DNA of 64,000 nucleotides from Phlebopus portentosus. Lineage: Eukaryota; Basidiomycota; Agaricomycetes; Boletales; Boletinellaceae. Below the pieces are notes generated by a model, which saw nothing but the letters and a program-made list of their open reading frames with translations, searched no databases and was not told the DNA's origin. Both the position numbers and the translations under genes were made by a program. The DNA is taken from positions 1,922,001 to 1,986,000 of the forward strand of contig JAYXKI010000004.1 in assembly GCA_037892935.1 (NCBI GenBank), written 5' to 3'. Below are positions 47,533 to 62,090 of this stretch, one piece after another; within the stretch, counting starts at the first letter, position 1; the number at the start of each line of letters is the position of its first letter.

Positions 47533-49438
47533 TCACTTCCTGTTCCAGGTGAGGTACCGCTTGGGGAGCCATTCCGGAACAGCCCAATTCTCGCGAGGCA
47601 AGCCCGCGATGTCGTGTGCAATGAGAGACGTGATGGCTTCCGCACTATCAGAGCCAGTTCGTCGCGGAGTTCGGCATCACGTAATACCGTGCATGGCATT
47701 AGGCAGAAGAGATCACCATCAAATCCGGGACCGCACGGTCGGGATCGGCGATCAAAATGAGGCACGGGCAAATACGCAAACACTCAGCATTTACACCAGA
47801 GAGTTCAGCAATAGGGAAAGAGGACGTACCAACCAAAAGTACGAGGCATTCCGTGCCCACTGAACCCAGCTGCAATGTATTGCCCTTCCAGTTCAAGTCC
47901 GCTACGCCCAAAGACGGGTCCGACCTTTTTCAAGTGTAACAGCAAGTCAGTTAGTCCAGATTTTACATGCTGAAGCACTATCCACTCACGAAAGGGTCGC
48001 GAATAGACGTGAACCCCATAATGCCTGTCTGATATTCGCCATAAGCATGAATGAATCTCAAGCAAAGTGTCTATCAATATGCATATACTCACCCATTCTT
48101 TTTCGGGTTCGGTCCCCTTCTCAAACTTGCCGGGAAATATGGCAGGCAAGAATTCTCGTAGAGGTTTTCCTGCCTTCGAATTCAGTACGCTGTCATCCGT
48201 GATGCCTACCTCCCAGCCGCCTGTCCCTTCGCGGCCACCCCCGAGGATGATCAACGGTTTCTCTTTGTCGCCTTCTACCTTGGGTGGACGGGGGAACCAG
48301 TACTCGAAATGTTCATTCCCACCCCAGGAAGCTCGTTCCTCATCGGAGAGCGGCACAGCGGCCCGGGTGGCCATGATCTGACCTCTGACGGGAACAATGC
48401 CCTTGGGACCGGCAAGATGTGGTAGGAGATGGGATGCATATCCATTAGTCGCGTGAAGAACGGTCGTGCAGGAGATGGAACCGCGTAGTGTCGACAGTGT
48501 CCACCTGCGTCCTGATCTATTATTGTCATTTGACGAATTGATAGGAGAAATCGTGGCAACTGGAGCGGAAGTGAAGAGGTCCAAGGAACCCATTGATTTA
48601 GAGAATCCTGATTCGGCGAGATAAAAGAGTTGAGTGACCAGCTTCAGTGGCCAGAGATTATGGCCTGGACCGCGTACTGCTGGATACGAGGTCCCAAATT
48701 TCTAGACATAAGTATGTATATGAGCGACAACTTCGAAAAAAGTAGACAATATGCTTACTTCTAGCATCTCGTCTTCGGAGAAGAATGTGACTTGATTGAC
48801 GTCCATTCCCGATTTTTTGGCAAGCTCGTAATCAGCATGAGATCCTTCAATTTCTTGTTCGGTAAAGAGGAGTTGGATGTGCCCTCCTGAAACGAGGTCT
48901 ACGGTTTCTTTGATGTTGTTTTCGTTGATAATCTTGATTATTGAGTTTACGGTATGGTGTTCGAGAGCTGATTGTTTCTTCGCTTCTTCGATACCCATCG
49001 CTTTGCTAAAGTGTTTAAGGTCTTGATGTACGGCCGGGGTGAGATGACCTCCATTTCTTCCTGTAGCTCCAGAGCCTTTCACAACGGGGTGATCATGAAT
49101 AGTCTTCGTTAGAAGTAATAGAAGTGCTTACAGAAGTCTCGAGCTTCAAGGATGACTACTTTCTTTTCAGGTAGGGACTTGGAAAGGTGGAAAGCTGAAG
49201 AGACACCAGTGATACCAGATCCGATAATGCATATATCAGCGTCAGTTAAGATAGGGCCCTCGCTTCCTTCTTTCGCCAGCGGATTGACCTCTTTGGAAGG
49301 ATGTAACCAGAATGAATGGGTTGAGTTTGGAACAGGTAGTGATGCCGGAGTGTCACTCAGGTGAACCTGAGCTTCAAAGAAGGCTTGTTCCGCCTCTAGT
49401 ACGTTGAGGGGCATAGGAATATCAGATCGATAAGGCAT
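47533..49438 (-). CDS. FAD-dependent oxidoreductase of the D-amino-acid/amine oxidase (DAO) superfamily
   Basis: The gene starts at 49438 (MPYRSDIPMPLNVLE). The dinucleotide-binding motif is ICIIGSGITGVSSAFHL, then VVILEARD, and after an intron SGATGRNGGHLTP, the FAD contact typical of the family. A TTVLHATNGYASHLLP strand and GFTSIRDPF follow. The C-terminal FAD site reads YIAAGFSGHGMPRTFGCAE. The end joins across a 185-base intron (47645-47829) to ITSLIAHDIAG...WLPKRYLTWNRK. The donor of this long intron, GTACGT, restores the frame. The substrate (sarcosine, amine or amino acid) cannot be told. It is divergent from the IBTK-like gene and convergent with the hypothetical gene on its left. 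Confidence 0.9.
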
Positions 49439-49506
49439 TGGTTGTGGGTAGACATTGAAAAGAGGAACTGGTAAGAATTTCTATTGAATATTCTGGTCAC
49501 TGTAAA

Positions 49507-49533
49507 GCGCACGTGCCTCAAGTGCACGTGCGC
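49507..49533. promoter_or_regulatory. 27-base palindrome with two CACGTG boxes in a bidirectional promoter
   Basis: Two perfect 10-base arms, GCGCACGTGC and GCACGTGCGC, flank CTCAAGT. Each arm contains CACGTG, the E-box bound by bHLH factors such as fungal Cbf1. It lies in the 417 bases between the divergent starts at 49438 and 49856. Binding is inference. Confidence 0.55.
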
Positions 49534-49855
49534 ACTACGTCTGCTTGACTCTGACTCGACTCACCAGCGTCACCACCAAGAAGATAGCCGATTGCATATT
49601 ACAGTAACTGCTAGTTTGCGTCTTTCCCTTTGTCCATCACCGCTGCTATTTGCTTAACTTATTTTCTCTCTTCGCGACACATATAACTTATAATCAACTT
49701 ATTTCTTGAAGTCACTGACGGCTGACGACTTCAGCTTTCGCTTATCTGTACGTGCTCAAGCTCCAGGCGAGCACACAGACCTCAGACTTCCAGCGACACG
49801 CAGGGCGCAGACGGTGCCCCAGGCTGTCGCAGGACTGCTCTGAAATATCCATTGT

Positions 49856-52800
49856 ATGACTGCGCTTCATGTCCACTTTGTACTCCGAAACCAGCAGGCA
49901 TTCCAACGCCTGCTCGACGCCTCGCGTGGCGGTACCCCTCAGATCGCCTCGGGACCCACCCTGAGCACCAGTGGAGGACGTTCATGGAACAAACCGAGTC
50001 CCCTTTCTGGAGGTATTCCGGTACCTTCGTGTGACGTCAATGCCCGTGACTGGCTCGGACGCACGGTCCTTCATCTCGCCGTATCTTCGCTCGATCCTGC
50101 CGCTTTAGAGTTCGTCAAGCTTCTGCTTTCTCATCCTCGGATCGATGTCAACACACCCGACCTGGAAAGCCGATGGACTGCTTTGCACAGGGCTCTGTAT
50201 GTCGCAAACATTCCGGCTTGGTGAGCTTTGTGCCACTCAAGAAGTACACGCCTTTGCTCATCCGATTGCAGCGTTCTCTTGTTACAGCGTGCGGACATTG
50301 ACGTGTCACTCAAGGACTTTGAGGGGTATACTGCTTTTGACGTATACAACTCCACCGTCGAGGGAACGAAGCCAAGTGAGCTGGAGCTTACTGACTTATA
50401 CACATGGGGCACAAACAGGAATGCGGCTCTCGGACTGGGCGATGGAGATGATCGTGCTTTTCCGGAGTTGGTGCCTATACCACCGCAGAAAGAGCACTCA
50501 GATACTACAACACATTCTCTTCGCACTCGCTTTCAACCGATCCGCGCCAAGCAGGTCGCCATGGCCAAACTGCATACAGCAGTCATCACGTCAGAGCCGC
50601 GAGCAAACCTCCGTATATGCGGCTTTGGTAGTGGCGGCCGTCTTGGAGCCGGCATGGGGCAGTTCACCCAGTATACATTTTCGGTCCCGAAAGATCTTAC
50701 CTCAGAGGCCCAGATTACCGCAGTTGCTCTTGGTCAAGATCACACCTTGGCGTTGACTTGCACGGGTAGTGTTCTCAGCTGGGGTTTGGCGCGTTTCTCG
50801 CAGCTCGGATATGCTCTCGATGGGGGCCAGACGCTCCAGGCGGCTCCTCGGCGCATAGTTGGACCTTTGAAGAAGGAAACAGCTGTTGGAGTTGCTGCTT
50901 GTCGAACCGCTTCGGCCTGTTGGACAAGAGATGAGCTGTTCACTTGGGGTACAAACAATGGACAGCTCGGATATGATCGTGCAGGAACACCTGTTCAGGT
51001 TGTCCCACGTCGTGTAACACAGATCACACTTGCCGTTATTGACGCGGCCTTATCGGACACAGCATTGGCAGTTCTACTGTCAAGTCGGGATGTCCACTGC
51101 TTTCAGAATGGTCGAAACTTCAAGATTAAGTATGTCATTCTCCTGTATTCATCTTCCATTCGCTTATTGCTTATAGTTTTCCAACGCAGAGCTTCCCCTC
51201 GGAGATCCAAGTATATCGACCTCCAATGGCACAGCACAATGCTAACATAGCCAAGGTCGTTAATTGCGATAATACCTTTGCCGCTCTGTCGTCGAATGGG
51301 GAAGTTTTCACGTTTGCATTTAGCGAGCCGCCTCCAGTCTTCTCGTCTGATCCTAATGCGCACCCGACGAAGGCTGTCAGCGTGACACCGGTAAAGCCAC
51401 AGCGTATCTGGGCGCTGCGGAAGCAGATCAGTGCTGTCAAGGTTTGTATACTCCATACCTATTCCTCGAGAAGCTGACATCACGGCTGCAGGATGTGGCA
51501 CTTGGTTCGGATGGCACGATCCTCCTCTGCACAGAGTCAGGACACGTGTACTTCCGCAGCCGTACGAACAAGACGTCCAAGTTTACCCGTGTGCCACTAC
51601 TTCAGCGCGTCGTTTCTGTTGCAGCGAGCAGCGCGGGGTCGTTTGCGGCACTCAAGGCAGAATGCTCTCCTGCTCCGATTAATCTGCAGGGTAATACAGT
51701 CGCAGAGGATTTGCGCGCGATCCAACCATATAACCATCCGCGTGCGGATTCGGAGTTGAAGGCAAGCATCGACACTGCGGTAGCTTGGCCGCCTACACCG
51801 CCGTCAACGGATGGCCAAACAGGAATACAGAGATCTTCTACGGACGAAGATGATGTGGAATCTGACGAAGATGGAGTTGCAGCTTCCGTGAGAAAGGACG
51901 TTTCGATAATTCTGTCCTTGATTGAACTGGTAACTCGCGACGCAGTACATCGTAAGGCTGAGAGTACCGGTCTATTCACGGAGTCTGATGATGTGCACGG
52001 TGCGGATCTCACCATCAAATTGGATTCTGGTTTTGAGTTCCCGGCGCATTGTGTGGTTTTCGCTTCTCGATCCCAGGCTTTGAAGAAGGTCCTGGTTGGC
52101 GAGACCATTTTGGATGCGAGCGGTAGACCTTGTTGCCGTATCATCAAGAATAAACTGAAATCAAGTCGGCCAGTCATGATCCTGTCAGGCATTCATCCAC
52201 TCTCTGCTCTTATGCTAGCAACGTATCTTTACACGGATGAGATTCCAGCCATATGGGATCGGCGAGTATCAACCTCCGTAGCTGATAGACTAGTAGAATG
52301 TTCACCAAGGACCGATGCGATGAGTATTCATGGTGATCTGCAGAAGCTATCCTCGTTACTACGACTTCCAGTGCTCACCGAAGCGCTGAATACACCCGTA
52401 AAACGGCCACTGGAATCTCGCCTTACGCATGACATGAAGGTGTTATTCGATAGCATGTCACAGGACGTAACGTGGACCAGCAGTTCCCCCGCTACCCACC
52501 CTCTTGCTCCAGACACCGTTCTCGAGCTCGCCGACGCTCATGTGTACTGTCATTCAACGATTCTTCGAGCACGCTCACCTTTCTTCTCCGCATTTTTCGG
52601 AAACCCGGAGTGGACCGTGCACCGCAGACGGTCAGATCATGTTTTGACTGTAAAGTTTGAGCATCGACGTCAGCGTGTAATGGAGTACATAATGAGCTTC
52701 ATCTATATCGGAGGAAATGAAGAGCTGTTTGACATAATGAGTAGGTGTTTTCGCCTCATTCTGACTTTTGTTCTATACTGATCTCCCAACATCCAGATTT

Positions 52801-54758
52801 CGTACAGTCAGTCGATGATGTAGTAGATTTTTTATTTGAAGTCATGGATGCAGCGGTATGCTTTAAGTTCGTGCATATTTCATCTGTTACTCAGCCTTAT
52901 TTTTTTTTTTTTCGTTTTAGGGTGAACTACTATTGGACCGTCTCCTTCTCGCATGTTCTTCAGTAATCTTGCAATTCCTGAACATCAACAACGCCTGCTC
53001 TATTCTTTCGGACGCTTCGCACTTCAACGCTAAGCAGCTCGTCTCGAGCGTGCATGGATACCTCGCCCGGAATCTTGAAACTCTCTTGGAGAGTCGTATG
53101 CTCGGCGACCTTCCCGTACACCTTTTGCGACAACTCTCAGAATTCATTCGCGCGAGGCAATCCGAGAAACTACCGGTTACTCGCTCCGGAATGATGGTTG
53201 AAAAGGCTCTCGAAACATGGAAAGACTGGCTTGCTCTACAAGACATCCCACAACCCATTGTCCCTGGACGGAAACCATACGCCGGCCATATTCGGCATTC
53301 CCCAAAATTGTCACCGGAAATGATTGCGGCAACGTCTAAACGAAACCGTCGTCCATCTGCTGTGAAACCATCAGCTTCTTATAGTCCACCTCAGGATCTT
53401 CGTCACCCAATAACTCCCCCATCGGCACCGGTACAGGAGACTGTTGAAACTGGCTCCGATGACATCTTCGTGATGGATGATGTCCAGGATATACCACCGT
53501 TGAATCTGTTTTCTGCGCAAGATAGCGCATCTTCGGTCACTCCAAAGGATGGTCCCTTGCGTGGATTGGGGATGTATAGTCCATGGAAGGCGCGTATCTC
53601 GCAGCTCCCTTCGAGGTACGACTTTGCTTGTAAGCTTTCAGCCTACCCCAGGTTGCTGATTACAATTTAGTAAATTGGACCTGAGAGCAATCATGGCAGA
53701 AGCAGAAGACCAGAGGAAGATATCCGTCGCTTCGGGATCTTCACCTCAGCCGAGGTCGCGGGTAATCGGATTTGATGCATCGTCTGTCGCTCAAACATCA
53801 CGGACAGCTCAGAAGGGCGCTTCAATCCATGATTCGCAGCCTATGAAAACAGGCGAAAGCTCTCCGTGGCAAACGCCTAGGACTGATCGAACATCTGGAC
53901 GTTTAGAATCGCCTGTCGGTAGTAGTCCTATACTTTCCCGTCAAGTATCCGGAACGCAATCTACTTCAATTTCTTCAGGGCTGAGCCATGATATCCGGGA
54001 AAAGCAGACTGCAGTGAATCGCGTTTCTGCGCCACTGACATCTACTTCTTCTAATTTGCAACAAGGGCAGGCAATCCTTGGAAAGGGAAAGGCGCCGCTG
54101 GGTCCTACATCCACTCCTACTCGGCAAGCTGCTCCTCCTACCAGCGCAGATCCGATCACCAGGCGAGTTTCGTAAGTATTCCACCCTTCTTCCGAAAAGA
54201 AATTTGCTTATAAATCGTAAATTTTACAGGGAAGGAACTAACAAGGCATGGACCACTATGCAGGTACCTTCCGCTCCGCTGCCTTCAGAAAATGCTTCGA
54301 TGTCGACTACACCTCCATCCTTCTTAGCGATCCAGCAGCAGCAACGGGATCAGAATGCAGGTCCGTCGCACGTCAAGAAGAGCCTGCTTGAAATACAAGC
54401 CGAAGAGCAGGCTCGGGTTGCGGAGGAGCGCGCCATTCAAGAGGAAATAGAATTTATGAGATGGTGGGCAGCTGAAGAGGACCGTATAAGGCGGGAGACA
54501 CAAGCTCAGCCTGGTCCACCGATTCCTGGGCCCGGGGCTGGACGTGGTCATAGAGGTGGAAAGAAAGAAAAGGGCAAGGGTACCGGAGATCCAAGGAACC
54601 CAGGACAAGCAAACAAGAAATCAGGCCCTACTTCTAGCCGAATCGCTGTGGAAGGTGGGGGTGAGACCAAACAACGCGGCGCCGCAACTGAGAACCAGAA
54701 GGGTGGTAGGAATAGACGAGCAAGGCAGAAGGTTGCAGCTTCAAACACGGACAGATAG
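49856..54758 (+). CDS. IBTK-like protein: ankyrin, RCC1 and BTB domains
   Basis: About eight exons give a protein of roughly 1,500 aa. In order: ankyrin repeats (DWLGRTVLHLAVSS, then WTALHRALYVANIPA, then DVSLKDFEGYTAFDV); RCC1 blades (LYTWGTNRNAALGLGDG, VALGQDHTLALTCTGSVLSWG, ELFTWGTNNGQLGYD, FAALSSNGEVFTF, VALGSDGTILLCTESGHVYF); a BTB domain (ADLTIKLDSGFEFPAHCVVF) and a second (LELADAHVYCHSTILRARSPFF); then a Ser/Pro-rich region and a helical, basic C terminus (AEEQARVAEERAIQEEIEFM). This is the architecture of animal inhibitor of Bruton kinase (IBTK), a cullin-3 adaptor; a ubiquitin-ligase adaptor role is the likely function here. Introns carry all apparent stops, for example at 50219-50270, 52741-52795 and 52857-52919. 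Confidence 0.88.
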
Positions 54759-57726
<2,968 letters not shown>

Positions 57727-60281
57727 GGCGGATCGCATTGCTTTCTGTCGCGCCTGTCTTCACATCTTTTCTCCACCTTCGCGTTTGAGCTGCTCTTCGC
57801 TCTTTTTGTTTTTATTTCGGACATGGACTCACCCCGATACCAGACAGTCTTTTACCCCTGCATCATTCGTCCGCCGACGACTTCGCAACTGACCCTGCAT
57901 CTCCACTTTCTATTATTACATACCGTACAGTATTTTCACGTTACTACGCTTTCTCTGCTTCTCCCTTTCTGTTGGAGGCATGCTTTCATTTCTGCTCTTC
58001 CAGCGCTTTTATGAGCTGCTGAGCACCAGCAACCCGAGGCACCCCGTCTTGCTGGTGCCCAGGGTTATCGGACGGACTATTGTAGTGCTTCTCTTCCAGT
58101 CGCTCCTTTCAAACTCCGCTCTTTCAGAATTCTTCTCCGCGAACTTCTTTTCTAAGCCAGTACTTGAGCTCGGACTCAGGTTGTTACTCGGACTATCTTA
58201 ATTCATGATCGAAACAAGTATAATAATCTCATCGTGGTTTATAGCGATAACTGAACCGGTGATTCGGTACAATGCGTATACAACTGTGTTGTTGGTCGTC
58301 GTAGTAGAGCCACATTCGAAAGGATTTGAGGTGCGAATAGATTGGGACTTAAGTAGAGGAGAGTTTGTTGCTAGGTAATCATTCAAGCGTCAAGATCAAG
58401 ACGAATGACATGCCTGTCCCGTTGTGCTTCGGATCCTATTTTTGGAGCGGCTTTGAGATTGAGCACCTTGCTCTTGAACTGTATCTAAGGCACAACTTCA
58501 AATGCAAATTATCCTTGATTTTTGTTGTATATGGTCTTTTCTCCGTGCCTCCGCCGCCTTTGGAGGCATCACAGTTTCTTGATGGACGAGTAGCCTAAAC
58601 GAGCGAGTACAGTAGTACATCATTCTTGGGTATGAGTACCTGACTTTTGCACTTGTTTTATAGCACTAGCAGCACCGGGCATTCTGTATTCTTTCCGAAT
58701 CACCTATTCACTGTGACCTCTCAAGGTTGAGATCTCTGCGTTTTTCTCTCGATTTGTCTCACTCTTATATAGTATAGACCAAGATTATCGATGAATCCGG
58801 TCATAGGTAGATAAGGACCGTTGAGCTTCCACGATAGAGGTCATGCACGGAAGTGCTGCAAGAAAGTCCAACCTGTCCCGGTCATGAACACGGCGAGTCG
58901 TCGATGGGTATGACCTTCATTCTATAGGTCCCTGCCAAACTTGGATGGTGCAAACATATTAGCATATGAAGTTGTCATGGCGGCAAGTATGCTTCTTTCT
59001 TAAAGACAACGTACATAATTAGACTCGGCATATTTCAGATAATGTCTAACCCTGACTCTGCTGAAGTTTGAACGCACACTGCTGGATTTGAAAGAAAGTG
59101 ACATCGAGGCGAGTGGTTGGGGAACTCCGGGAAGTACGCAAAAGCCCAGGAAAAAGCATTGCATTGGTGGCCACTGGCAAGTCCGAGTCTCATCTGCGAG
59201 CCGGCGTAGTCTACTTACGGACACCCGGATGTCGTTGTCAGCATGAACCAGTCATGATATCTCCGACAATATTAATGAATGGAAATTCTGTGGAAGTTTC
59301 CCCCATTGGGTGTTTCCGACCCAATTAGCCTCGGCGTTTTCTCGCAGACTTTCATCTATTCTAACAGTATACTCTTTTAAGAGAACTTTTGGAAGAGCAG
59401 ACAAAAAGTGCTTTGGAAGTGTTCGACAACCAACCCGGTTGACTTCAGTCCTGAAGGATGAAAGGTCAAGACAAGGTGTAAAGTTACGTAAGAGTGAGGT
59501 ATGTGATCGCGTGCAACCGGGGTCTGCCGTTGACCATGCTCAAAGGACGCCCTTCTCTGTCTTGCAGCCTTGCACGATTGCGCCGATGATATCAGTCCTC
59601 TGTTCCTGCACCCCCAAATAATTCCCATTCATCGGTATTGCTTATAAGCTGCATCTACCTAACCTCTGAAAAGTCGTCATCTCTGAGCATTTCTTGAAAT
59701 TTGAAATCGCACTTTGCCTACAGGACTTGAGCACGACTCGGCGATGTTACTCTTAGCAAGAGTATCTCATCCCGCCGGTGATTGCCTGTCTTCTCGTCAC
59801 CTAGTGCCATAAATTGCACGATCCAATATTCTGGACGTGTATGCATACATGGCTCGCCAAGTCCAGTCGCTGGCCTACAAATAGCATCCGAAGTCCGAGT
59901 TTGCATTACGCGCTTATCTCATCTCAACAGAGCCGAACTCATCTGTATCCCTTTTTTCTGAGAAACTGTTGAAGTTTCTACAGCATGGCTAGATAGGGAG
60001 GGTCGGGTTGACCCCCACGAGCTATAGGTTCGATTACTTGCTCGTGCCGGAAGAGCCCGCCTTCGGACATTTTTTCCAGACATCAGTCGAATCCACCATT
60101 TGGTTCCATATTTGGTACGCTTCGTAGCTCGAGAGGCGCCAGCTCTGGAGTTGCTATCATAGTTTCTCAGTTGACACTTGGTCCTCTCTTTGCGGAGTGG
60201 TGTCCTGAGCGCCGAGATAATGCAATACTCGAGAATCCAGTATAAGATGGTGTACTATGGTTTTCTGAGCACAAAGATAAC
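57727..60281. other. gene-poor intergenic region
   Basis: About 2.5 kb. The first part (57730-58200) is pyrimidine-rich 3' flank of the GMC gene. Several short frames follow; none is convincing. A GAGCTATAGGTTCGATTAC string near 60020-60045 recalls a tRNA B box but has no cloverleaf. Confidence 0.4.
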
Positions 60282-61543
60282 ATGCTACCCGTCCAGTTCT
60301 CTGTATTCTCTGCTGCACTCCTGGTCTTCGCGAAGCCCACATCGGCTCGAACATTCGTTGTGAAGAACCAATGCAGCTATACTGTATGGTAAGGACCTAC
60401 AAAATTGTTGACGAACCCGATAGGCTCTAATGACACTCGTGTAGGCCGGCGGTATGTTCATTATCGACCAATCAACCTCAGTTGACTAAGGAACTACTAT
60501 TACTTGAAGATCTTCACTGACAAAAGCTCTCCCGTAAAGCCGGATCATCCAACAGGGTGCGTTCTGGACGAGTTACGACTGACATATACGCGTCTCAAAA
60601 TCTGATGCAGATGGGAAGCGGCCCCCGGAAGCGAAGTGAACTTCAACGTTCCCGATGGCTGGACCTCTGGTCGTATCTGGGTAACAGCAACTTCGTGCAA
60701 GTGCATCCGCTAACGTTCATTGACATGAGGGTATTTAGGGCCGCAGAGACTGTGATTTCAGTAGCAATCCGGGTCCAAACTCGTGCTCTACAGGTGGTTG
60801 CAACGGTGGCTTGGAGTGTGATCCCGATAGTGGAACAGTGCGTAGCTGCATCTGTGCCGCGCAAATTATTCTGAAACCATTATTAGGGTGTCCCACCTGC
60901 GTCATTAGGAGAATGGACGTTAAACGGAGGTGGCATTGACTGGTACGACGGTGAGCAGATTAATTCCTCCGCTTCTTCACTACTATAATCGAGCCTCAAC
61001 TTCTTTCCCTAGTCTCTCTCGTCGATGGATTCAACATACCCATCAGTGTCACGAACAATAAGGGCTGTCCAAGCGCAGATTGTTCGAAAGACCTCGGGGC
61101 AGATTGTGGGTTGATTTGTAGAAACATCATGAACTCGAGAATTTACGAGCGACTTCGAACAGGTCCTGACCCTCTAAAGCACGGAAATGGTGGTTGCTTG
61201 AGCGCATGTGCTGCAAACTTGGATGGACATCCAGGTAAGCCGAATGGAGTTGAGTGTCCTGTTCGAAACTCATTCAGAAAACATCGTAGAGGACTCCCCG
61301 AATTGTTGCTCCGGGAGCCATAATACTGCGGCAACATGTCCATCCTCTGATGTTCAATACTATTCGCATTTCAGTATGTTATCACAGCTTCAGATATGAA
61401 CAGCTCCTGATGTCTGAATCGCCTTTCCAGAGCAAGGTTGCCCGAACTCCTACATTTATGCATATGATGAAGGAAGCGGAAGTGCACTATTCAATTGCTC
61501 GTCCTCTCTTTCGGCGGATTACACTTTGACTTTCTGTCCCTAG
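60282..61543 (+). CDS. thaumatin-like protein, secreted
   Basis: Ten exons give 251 aa: 60282-60388, 60445-60451, 60510-60556, 60611-60680, 60739-60837, 60887-60950, 61013-61105, 61163-61234, 61290-61373 and 61431-61543. A signal peptide (VFSAALLVFAKPTSA) is followed by RTFVVKNQCSYTVWPAIFTD. The family landmarks are NVPDGWTSGRIWGRRNCDF, CNGGLECDPDSGTGVPPA, EWTLNGGGIDWYDVSLVDGF, CSKDLGADCP, NCCSGSHNTAATCP and the end block ADYTLTFCP. Many cysteines fit the eight-disulphide fold. Thaumatin-like proteins bind or hydrolyse beta-glucan and are used in cell-wall remodelling. Exon 2 is only 7 bases (GCCGGCG). Introns are all short; the unspliced region looks broken. Confidence 0.92.
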
Positions 61544-62090
61544 GAACCAGAGCATGTAGAAACGATTCAGATGGTTATACATTTGAAGATTTATCACTTT
61601 ACTGTATACAAATGCACAAATTCGATATAATTGCAGCCATGTTTTCCCTCACGACTCGCCGAGACCTACACACATCAGATTTTTATGTGTATTTTCTGTA
61701 ATTATATAATCAGATATTCGTGCACGTGATATAACGTGGTCTATCATGGTTCCCTTTTCGATTACTATTGAGATTTCTTTTTCGTCTTCAGGTCTCCAAA
61801 TCCTCAAGTAACTCCAATTTTTGCGCCCTACATTTCTCATCATTGCTTTGTATCGGTTTTCACTGTCCGTCTTCTTGCCCGCTGGCACTGCCAGACAGAC
61901 ACTCGAGGAGTGCCATTGGTGACAACAATAGATGGCGTCCGAACTTCTAGGCCGGGTGATTTATTCTCCCTGGGACGAAAGCACGGATTCACTCTGCGTC
62001 ATATGTTCATCGCATGGCGATGTTCCCGCGTCGACTGGGAGCGTTAAATAGCCATCTCGGAGGTGGTATCCAGTTGCAGTCTAGCCAGCA
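61544..62090. other. intergenic region
   Basis: Contains the 3' flank of the thaumatin gene and the promoter of the P450. No ORF of note. Confidence 0.45.

Noticed and set aside
60000..60060. tRNA gene suggested by GGTTCGATTA
   Set aside because: No pairing cloverleaf could be built around it.
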